Position numbers and translations under genes: made by a program
Shown: positions 1-5,493 of the stretch, one piece after another
Position numbering within the stretch: position 1 is the stretch's first letter
How the letters are laid out: each line of letters opens with the position of its first letter
Source: Planctomycetaceae bacterium UBA6894
Lineage (GTDB): Bacteria > Planctomycetota > Planctomycetia > Gemmatales > Gemmataceae
Length of the DNA: 11,682 nt
Direction: 5' to 3'
Assembly (NCBI GenBank): GCA_002451275.1
Contig: DKBS01000004.1
Span: 1-11,682, forward strand
Notes under the pieces: model-generated
The model's database searches: none
The model's input: only the letters and a program-made list of their open reading frames with translations
Told to the model about the DNA's origin: nothing

Positions 1-2248
1 ACCCTTCGCGACCCGGGTAAAGGTCAGCGGGCTTTTCCAAGGGTTCCGTTGTCACGGTCCGAAGCGGGGAGTAGTCATCCAGAATATAAAAGCCACGGCC
101 AAAGGTGCCCACCACCAGATCATTCATGGGGCGCTGGATGGCTATATCCTTCACCGCGATTGTGGGCAGACCATTTTTCAACCGGTGCCACTTCCCGCCC
201 CCGTCCACCGTGAAAAACAATCCGAATTCGGTACCGGCAAACAGAAGCTTCGGGTTTAGGTGGTCCTCCGCGATGGCATTGACGCTGCCGCGGGCAGGCA
301 AGTCAGCGGCCAGTTTGGTCCAGGTGCGACCGGCATCCCCGCTGCGGAGGATGTACGGTGCAAAATCCGCATTTTTATGGTTGTCGAAGGTGGCGTACAC
401 CGTGGAGGCATCATGTTCGGAGGCCAGCAGACGGGTCACAAAAGTCCCTTCCGGCACACCGGGAAACACCTCCACTTTTCGCCAGTTTTTACCTCCGTCC
501 TCCGTGACCTGGATCAGCCCGTCATCGGTGCCGATGTAAATCAGCCCCTCTTTTTTCGGGGACTCGGACAACGCGGTGATGTTGCCAAAGAACGAGGTGG
601 AAACATGCTTGGAAACCGCCTCAGGCGGTTGAATCTTTCCAAATACAGGCAGTTTGTCCCGATTGAGCTGCCGGGTGAGGTCGCCCGAAACGGGGGTCCA
701 GGAATCACCGCGGTCATCGCTGCGGAAAAGACTGTTGGCTGCAAAATAGAGCCGCGTGCTGGAGTGGGGACTGATGATCAGGGGCGAATCCCAATTCCAG
801 CGCAGTGGCGGCTCATTCGCGCCAGGCTGGGGTTGGATGGAGACCCGTTGTTGGGTGCGCCAATCAAACCGCACCAGACCGCCGTATTGATACTCGGCGT
901 AGACGGTATTGGGATCCTTGGGATCAACCCTGCACTGGAATCCGTCACCTCCCAGCAGGATGTGCCAATCGGAATTGGTGATGCCATGAGCGCTGCGCGT
1001 GCGGTTGGGCCCGCCTAGCGTGTTGTTGTCCTGGGTGCCGCCATACACCCGATAAAACGGAGAATCCACCTGTTCGCAAGCGACATCATAAAACTGGGTG
1101 ACGGGGAGGTTCGCGACAAATTGCCAGTTGGCCCCACGGTCAAAGCTCTGGTACACCCCGCCATCGCAACCAACCAAATAGTAATCAGGGTCCCTCGGAT
1201 CGATCCAGATTTCGTGATTATCGACATGCGCCCACTTGCCGCCGAGGGGTTTCAGGGTTTTCCCACCGTCATCGGACACCTGGATCAGCACATTCATCAC
1301 ATACAGCCGGTCCTTGTTCTTCGGATCCACCACCAGGTGGGAGTAATACTGGGCCTGCTGGTCGAACGGGTTTTGCTTTTGCCAGGTTGCTCCACGATCC
1401 TTGGAGCGGAAAATCCCGCCCTGGCCTTCCGCCGCCTCCACAATGGCGTAAATGAGATCCGAATCTGAGGGGGCCATGGCCAGACCAATCCGCCCAAGGT
1501 CACCGGCAGGCAAGCCTGAGCGAATCTTGACCCATGACTTGCCACCATCGGTGCTGCGATGGATGGCACTTTCCGGCCCTCCATTGACCAGTGTGAAGAC
1601 ATGCCGCCTGCGCTGGTAGGAGGCGGCCAGCAGAATTTCAGGATGGTTGGGATCCTGAACGATGTCGGTCACACCCGTGTCATCGCTGATGGCGAGGATT
1701 TTGCCCCAGGTCTTGCCACCATCGGTGGTCTTGTACAACCCACGGTCACCTCCCGGGCCCCATAACGGCCCCTGCGCGGCGACATAGACGATGTCGGAAT
1801 CACGGGGATCAATGAGAATTTTGCCAATGTGCTCTGAGTTCTTCAGGCCGACATTCGACCAGGTCTTGCCGCCGTCGATGGACTTGTAGACCCCATCGCC
1901 GTAACCCACGCTGCGCTGGCTGTTGTTTTCCCCGGTTCCCACCCAGACCACATTGGGATTTTTGGGATCGAGCACCACGCATCCGATGGAATAGGAACCC
2001 TCGTTGTCAAACACCGGGGTCCAGGTGACGCCTGCGTTCTCGGTTTTCCACACCCCACCGCTGGCCACCGCGATGAAAAAGCGGCTGCGGTTTTCAGGGT
2101 GAACCGCGAAGCCCACCACCCGACCGGACATGAGAGCCGGGCCGATGGAGCGCAGGCGAAGCCCTGCGGCGGCGTGGGACTTGGGGGTAGCCTCTGGAGT
2201 TTGTCCCAGGGTGAGAGACAGGACCAGAAAGGATGCGCAAAGGTTCAT
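1..2248 (-). CDS. Secreted BNR/Asp-box (VPS10/sortilin-like) beta-propeller protein, 3' end cut off by window edge
   Basis: Reading the minus strand from ATG at 2246-2248 gives 749 codons with no stop down to base 2, so the C-terminus lies outside the window. The protein opens with a short hydrophobic signal-like stretch (residues 4-16). About eleven Asp-box motifs of the type S/T-x-D-x-G-x-x-W follow, near residues 68, 122, 173, 230, 281, 324 (degenerate, no Trp), 367, 509, 581, 635 and 679. Between them recur D-P-x-x-P/D-x-x-x-V/L-Y segments. This is the architecture of the large secreted 'glycosyl hydrolase'/VPS10-domain proteins common in planctomycetes, usually about 1,000 residues, so perhaps a quarter is missing. 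Asp boxes are structural; no sialidase active site was identified, so catalysis is not claimed. A second in-frame ATG at 2267-2269 would add seven residues; an in-frame TGA at 2279-2281 bounds the gene. Neither start has a clear Shine-Dalgarno. It lies 186 bases downstream of the DUF1501 gene on the same strand. Confidence 0.9.
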   Translation of the reverse strand, partial: MNLCASFLVLSLTLGQTPEATPKSHAAAGLRLRSIGPALMSGRVVGFAVHPENRSRFFIAVASGGVWKTENAGVTWTPVFDNEGSYSIGCVVLDPKNPNVVWVGTGENNSQRSVGYGDGVYKSIDGGKTWSNVGLKNSEHIGKILIDPRDSDIVYVAAQGPLWGPGGDRGLYKTTDGGKTWGKILAISDDTGVTDIVQDPNHPEILLAASYQRRRHVFTLVNGGPESAIHRSTDGGKSWVKIRSGLPAGDLGRIGLAMAPSDSDLIYAIVEAAEGQGGIFRSKDRGATWQKQNPFDQQAQYYSHLVVDPKNKDRLYVMNVLIQVSDDGGKTLKPLGGKWAHVDNHEIWIDPRDPDYYLVGCDGGVYQSFDRGANWQFVANLPVTQFYDVACEQVDSPFYRVYGGTQDNNTLGGPNRTRSAHGITNSDWHILLGGDGFQCRVDPKDPNTVYAEYQYGGLVRFDWRTQQRVSIQPQPGANEPPLRWNWDSPLIISPHSSTRLYFAANSLFRSDDRGDSWTPVSGDLTRQLNRDKLPVFGKIQPPEAVSKHVSTSFFGNITALSESPKKEGLIYIGTDDGLIQVTEDGGKNWRKVEVFPGVPEGTFVTRLLASEHDASTVYATFDNHKNADFAPYILRSGDAGRTWTKLAADLPARGSVNAIAEDHLNPKLLFAGTEFGLFFTVDGGGKWHRLKNGLPTIAVKDIAIQRPMNDLVVGTFGRGFYILDDYSPLRTVTTEPLEKPADLYPGREG

Positions 2249-2434
2249 GACGGTACTCGCGGCGGGCATGGATGAATCTCATGCTAATTCCGGCCGGGCA
2301 CCAAAAACAGGCGCTATCCCGCATTCAAGCGGGAGGGAAAGGCAATTTATGCCGATTACACGGGTTATGCCGGGGGCACCGGCTCATGCCGAGAAGTGGC
2401 CTGATTGCCCCCTTCTTTGGCACCAAAGGTTGGG
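2249..2434. other. Intergenic spacer between the DUF1501 and BNR genes
   Basis: This 186-base stretch holds no credible gene. It contains a few short inverted repeats. The clearest is a perfect 6-bp stem with a 6-base loop at 2317-2334; weaker ones lie at 2369-2383 (5-bp stem) and 2415-2428 (the 14-mer ctttggcaccaaag, immediately after the DUF1501 stop). None is followed directly by a run of T on the minus strand, so the sequence does not settle whether the two genes are cotranscribed. Confidence 0.5.
2302..2334 (-). terminator. Possible weak hairpin/terminator after the DUF1501 gene
   Basis: On the minus strand a perfect 6-bp stem (TCCCGC / GCGGGA, loop TTGAAT, bases 2317-2334) is followed about ten bases later by a run of five T (2302-2306). 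The gap between stem and T-run is longer than in a classical intrinsic terminator. It could equally be a structure in the leader of the BNR transcript. Confidence 0.25.
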
Positions 2435-3811
2435 TCAAACCAATTCCCGCAGGGGTCCAACATTATCCTGCACCAGGAACTGCGGGCGCCCGGTGTGATC
2501 GACCAGGGTGGTCGAAGTGGCTTCAATTCCCAGGTGTCGGTACAGGGTGGCGTAGATTTCGCCAAAGGTGACCGGACGGGCGATGGCCTCGCCCGCGATG
2601 CGGTCGGTGGCGCCAATCACCTGACCGTGCCGCAGGCCGCCGCCGAACATCAGAGCGCAGTTCACCTGGGGCCAGTGGTCGCGTCCGACCTGGTCGCTTA
2701 TCTTGGGGGTGCGGCCAAATTCCCCCATGACCACCACCGCGCAATCCTTGTCCAACCCGCGCTCATGCAGGTCCTCCACCAGCGCGCTGACGCACCGATC
2801 AAAAATCGGAAAATCCTCCTGCTCCCGGAGGAAGATCGAATTGTTCTTGCGGCCCTCGGTGTTCATGCCACCGTGCCAGTCCCATTTGCTGTAGTTCAAG
2901 GTCACCACCCGTGCTCCCGCCTCGACCAGCCTGCGCGCCATCAAGAGGCTTTGGGGAACACGGGGGGCCCCGTTGCTGTCGATCATGATTTTCGGGTCGC
3001 CGGTGCCGTAGCGCTCCACCACACGGCTTTCCTCGCGGGAAAGGTCGAGTGCCTCGGCAAACCGGCTGCTGGTGAGCATGCGCATGGCCCGCTCGTTGAA
3101 GGAATCCATTCCCAGCACGACGCCAGAGTGGTCGATTTCCCGGCGCAGGCTGTCAAAATCGCGCTGAAGGGTTTTTCGCTCATCGAGTTGATCCAGCGTG
3201 ACTCCCCGCAGGATCATGTCATCTCGGGTGGGCCCGGAGGGCTTGAAGGGTGTGTGGGCCGCCCCCAGAAAACCGGGCCCCGGCTCGTTGTAAGGTCCGT
3301 GGGTGCAGGTGTAACACAGGCTGACGAAGGGAGGAATGGAGGGATGGGTTGGCCCCTGGAGCCTGGACACGATAGAGCCAAACTGGGGCCAGCCCCCTGC
3401 AGGCTTTAATTTGCGCGGATCGAAACCGTGAAAAACCTGCTGGGCATCATGGTCGGCCTGATTGCCCACCAGGGAGCGGATGATGGTCATTTTGTCCATC
3501 AAGCCGGCCAGACGGGGAAACGCCTCGCAGATCTGGATGCCATTCACCCGCGTGGAGATTGGTTTCCAGGGGCCGGCTATTTCCTTGGGTGCGTCGGGTT
3601 TCAAATCAAACATGTCCTGGTGCGGAGGGCCTCCCACCAGATAGATCAAAATAACCGATTTGTTGGAGGAGCGAATTCCCGCAGCGGCCTCAGCGCGCAA
3701 CAAACCAGGAAGGGTAAGCCCTCCCAACCCCAATGCCCCTGCCTGCAAAAATCCGCGCCTGCTTGGCCTTGATGGCATGGGTTTCAGTCGCGGCGGTAGT
3801 TTTCCAGCCAT
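2435..3811 (-). CDS. DUF1501 family protein with twin-arginine signal
   Basis: This 458-residue protein has the full length usual for DUF1501, a family abundant in planctomycetes and distantly related to the alkaline phosphatase/sulfatase superfamily; its substrate is not established. The N-terminus carries a twin-arginine export motif (S-R-R-G-F-L-Q, residues 17-23), then a Gly/Leu-rich hydrophobic stretch and a likely cleavage site near residues 40-43, so the folded protein should leave the cytoplasm by the Tat route. Family motifs are present: G-G-P-P-H-Q-D-M-F-D (60-69), W-D-W-H-G-G (about 310-315), G-E-F-G-R-T-P-K (363-370) and G-R-D-H-W (376-380), with His and Asp residues that could bind metal. 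The start at 3811 is chosen because GGAGAG lies five bases upstream; a second ATG at 3778 would still keep the Tat motif. In planctomycetes DUF1501 genes often sit beside a DUF1549/DUF1553 (PSCyt1/PSD1) gene; none is present here. Confidence 0.93.
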   Translation of the reverse strand: MAGKLPPRLKPMPSRPSRRGFLQAGALGLGGLTLPGLLRAEAAAGIRSSNKSVILIYLVGGPPHQDMFDLKPDAPKEIAGPWKPISTRVNGIQICEAFPRLAGLMDKMTIIRSLVGNQADHDAQQVFHGFDPRKLKPAGGWPQFGSIVSRLQGPTHPSIPPFVSLCYTCTHGPYNEPGPGFLGAAHTPFKPSGPTRDDMILRGVTLDQLDERKTLQRDFDSLRREIDHSGVVLGMDSFNERAMRMLTSSRFAEALDLSREESRVVERYGTGDPKIMIDSNGAPRVPQSLLMARRLVEAGARVVTLNYSKWDWHGGMNTEGRKNNSIFLREQEDFPIFDRCVSALVEDLHERGLDKDCAVVVMGEFGRTPKISDQVGRDHWPQVNCALMFGGGLRHGQVIGATDRIAGEAIARPVTFGEIYATLYRHLGIEATSTTLVDHTGRPQFLVQDNVGPLRELV

Positions 3812-3816
3812 ACAAG

Positions 3817-3822
3817 CTCTCC
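3817..3822 (-). promoter_or_regulatory. Ribosome binding site of the DUF1501 gene
   Basis: The minus strand reads GGAGAG five bases before the ATG at 3811. This favours 3811 over the internal ATG at 3778, which lacks such a motif. Confidence 0.6.
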
Positions 3823-3826
3823 GGAA

Positions 3827-3858
3827 GCCGGACTTGCCGGCTGGGGATGCCGGACTTG
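3827..3858. repeat. Direct repeat GCCGGACTTG x2, 22-bp period
   Basis: The ten-mer GCCGGACTTG occurs at 3827-3836 and again at 3849-3858. The 22-base offset is about two helical turns, which would place the copies on the same face of the DNA. They lie 16-47 bases upstream of the DUF1501 start codon, a position suited to an operator or activator site. There is no direct evidence of protein binding, and chance duplication in GC-rich DNA is possible. Confidence 0.4.
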
Positions 3859-3961
3859 AACATGCATCTTATCTACCATGACCGGGCTCCGGTTGAAGCA
3901 CCAAAACACGAACTCCTTGATTTTCTTGCGAAAGAACAGGGGTTTCGCCTGAAAAATCTTT

Positions 3962-3999
3962 CCGGAAACGCCCGGAAAGGTTCTGAATACTGCCGAAAA
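3962..3999. repeat. Short phased repeats CCGGAAA / CCGGAAA / CCGAAAA
   Basis: CCGGAAA occurs at 3962-3968 and 3972-3978, and a one-mismatch copy CCGAAAA lies at 3993-3999. The start-to-start offsets are 10 and 21 bases, near one and two helical turns. They lie just upstream of the candidate promoter of the dehydrogenase gene and could be a regulator-binding cluster. The units are short, so the case is weak. Confidence 0.3.
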
Positions 4000-4018
4000 C
4001 CGAGCTAGCGATCCGAAT

Positions 4019-4027
4019 TGCTAGAAT
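4019..4027 (+). promoter_or_regulatory. Candidate extended -10 promoter of the dehydrogenase gene
   Basis: TGCTAGAAT fits the extended -10 pattern TGnTAnAAT. It lies 39 bases upstream of the GTG start at 4067, so transcription would begin near 4034 and leave a short leader of about 30 bases. No recognisable -35 hexamer is seen at the usual spacing, which is compatible with an extended -10 promoter. The motif sits in a small AT-rich patch within a GC-rich region. Confidence 0.35.
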
Positions 4028-4066
4028 TCCCATCAGGTCTAATCCAGAACCAGAGGATCTGAGCCC

Positions 4067-5128
4067 GTGTCAACCAAAGCCTTTGCCGCCCAGTCAGCCA
4101 CCAGCCCGCTTGCGCCGGCTTCCATTACCCGAAGAGAGCCGCTGCCCACGGATGTGCAGATCGACATCCTGTATTGCGGCGTGTGCCACTCCGACCTGCA
4201 CCAAGCCCGGGACGAGTGGCACAATTACGCGCCCACCACCTTCCCGTGCGTTCCCGGACATGAAATCGTCGGCCGGGTCACGAAGGTGGGCACCCGGGTC
4301 ACCAAATTCAAAGTGGGTGACTTTGCCGCAGTTGGCTGCATGGTGGATTCCTGCCAAAGCTGCCCGAATTGCGCCAAGCGTCTTGAGCAGTACTGCCACC
4401 AATTCCCCACCTTCACCTACAACAGCCCGGACAAGCACTCCGGTTCCCACACCCTGGGTGGGTACTCGGAACAGATTGTTGTGGACGAGGCTTTCACCCT
4501 GAAAGTGTCCGACAAGGCCAACCTGGCGGCGACAGCCCCGCTCCTATGCGCCGGCATCACCACCTACTCCCCCATGCGGCACTGGAAAGTGGGGCCGGGC
4601 AAAAAGGTGGGTATCGTCGGACTGGGCGGCCTTGGCCACATGGGCGTCAAGTTTGCCAAGGCTTTGGGCGCACAGGTGGTGCTATTCACCACCTCGCCGG
4701 GCAAAGTGGCGGACGGCAAACGACTGGGCGCCCATGAGGTGGTGGTCTCGAGCGATCCGAATGCGATGACGCCCCACCTGCATAGCTTCGATTTCATCCT
4801 GGACTGCGTTTCGGCCGAGCATGACCTGAACAGCTACCTGGCCCTTCTCAAGCTGGACGGCACCCTCTGCCTGGTGGGCGCTCCTGAAAAGCCGTTACCG
4901 GTTGCGGCATTCAGCCTGCTGCTCCCGAGGAAAAGCCTGGCCGGCTCGGGGATTGGCGGTATTGCCGAGACCCAGGAAATGCTGGATTTCTGCGACCAAC
5001 ATGGCATTGTCAGCGACATCGAGCTGATCCCCATCCAGAAAATCAACGAGGCTTACAGCCGTCTGCTGAAGGGTGATGTGAAATACCGTTTCGTGATCGA
5101 CATGGCCTCGCTGAAATCGGGTGGCTAA
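4067..5128 (+). CDS. Zinc-dependent NADP(H) alcohol dehydrogenase / aldehyde reductase, YahK type
   Basis: This 353-residue medium-chain dehydrogenase closely resembles E. coli YahK and the cinnamyl-alcohol-dehydrogenase-like group, which reduce aldehydes to alcohols in the cytosol with NADPH. Catalytic zinc ligands are visible: C40 in G-V-C-H-S-D-L-H, H65 in P-G-H-E, and C161 in L-L-C-A-G-I-T-T-Y-S-P. The structural zinc lobe has C96, C99, C102 and C110. The Rossmann dinucleotide loop is G-L-G-G-L-G (185-190), followed by F-T-T-S (207-210), where the serine usually contacts the NADPH phosphate. The C-terminal G-D-V-K-Y-R-F-V-I-D is a hallmark of the group. The start is GTG at 4067; an in-frame TAA at 4040-4042 excludes an earlier start, and AGAGGA at 4052-4057 is a fair ribosome site. 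It is a single-gene unit with its own terminator, transcribed divergently from DUF1501. The physiological aldehyde is unknown. Confidence 0.96.
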   Translation: MSTKAFAAQSATSPLAPASITRREPLPTDVQIDILYCGVCHSDLHQARDEWHNYAPTTFPCVPGHEIVGRVTKVGTRVTKFKVGDFAAVGCMVDSCQSCPNCAKRLEQYCHQFPTFTYNSPDKHSGSHTLGGYSEQIVVDEAFTLKVSDKANLAATAPLLCAGITTYSPMRHWKVGPGKKVGIVGLGGLGHMGVKFAKALGAQVVLFTTSPGKVADGKRLGAHEVVVSSDPNAMTPHLHSFDFILDCVSAEHDLNSYLALLKLDGTLCLVGAPEKPLPVAAFSLLLPRKSLAGSGIGGIAETQEMLDFCDQHGIVSDIELIPIQKINEAYSRLLKGDVKYRFVIDMASLKSGG

Positions 5129-5137
5129 AAACTGTTT

Positions 5138-5169
5138 CCCCGGGCACCGCGACCGGTGCCCGGGGTTTT
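5138..5169 (+). terminator. Strong intrinsic terminator after the dehydrogenase gene
   Basis: A perfect 12-bp stem (CCCCGGGCACCG / CGGTGCCCGGGG) with a four-base loop CGAC at 5150-5153 is followed directly by TTTT (5166-5169). It begins ten bases after the stop codon. This is a textbook Rho-independent terminator and it isolates the dehydrogenase from the downstream operon. Confidence 0.9.
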
Positions 5170-5493
5170 CTGTGGCATTCCATCCTACCCTCACCCTCCA
5201 CGGCTAAAATCCCTGCATTTTCTCCCCAGTTCCTTCCCATTTCCTTGGATTCCAAACACGGCGAAAATCTGTCCACGGCAGGGCGCACCTAACCTTTCCC
5301 CCGCCAAAGCCTTAGGCCTGGGAGCTTCCAAACCTGAAACCTCCGGGCCCGCGGGTGGGTCTGGAACAGGGACCGCGGATGCTTTCGGGCTTTGCCTGGA
5401 AAAATCCCCGGGCCCTGGGCGTATTCCCTTTGCCGGACCAATCGCCAGCCAGCACCCGTTCCATCCTGCACCATCTACCCTTGAGGCACCGCC
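5170..5493 (+). other. Long leader/intergenic region before the ATPase-VWA operon
   Basis: No convincing gene lies in these 324 bases. The first 120 or so are strikingly pyrimidine-rich on the plus strand, unlike the coding DNA around them. The later part (5343-5415) holds GC palindromes: CCGGGCCC at 5343-5350 and again at 5408-5415, CCCGCGGG at 5348-5355 and CCGCGG at 5373-5378. These could fold in RNA but form no recognised riboswitch. No good sigma-70 promoter was found, although one is expected here because a terminator precedes and an operon follows. Open frames that cross this stretch run out of frame into the ATPase gene and look like shadows. Confidence 0.5.
5483..5486 (+). promoter_or_regulatory. 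Ribosome binding site of the ATPase gene
   Basis: GAGG lies seven bases upstream of the ATG at 5494. An in-frame TGA overlaps it at 5482-5484, so no longer N-terminus is possible in this frame. Confidence 0.55.

Noticed and set aside
12..21. The ten-mer cccgggtaaa occurs at 12-21 and again as the last ten bases of the window
   Set aside because: Ten bases of GC-rich low-information sequence, not placed at the exact left end. This does not support a circular or terminally redundant molecule.
260..1018. 252-aa plus-strand open frame
   Set aside because: It is antisense to the BNR gene, whose reading frame has clear repeated Asp-box motifs. The plus-strand product has no recognisable domain.
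1..2248. Annotation as sialidase on the basis of Asp boxes
   Set aside because: Asp boxes are structural elements of many propellers. No sialidase arginine triad or catalytic Tyr/Glu arrangement could be identified.
2415..2428. Palindrome ctttggcaccaaag just after the DUF1501 stop as a terminator
   Set aside because: The stem is only five or six pairs and no T-run follows on the minus strand.
2405..3409. 334-aa plus-strand open frame
   Set aside because: It lies wholly antisense to the DUF1501 gene, which has a ribosome site, Tat signal and family motifs. Long antisense frames are expected in GC-rich DNA.
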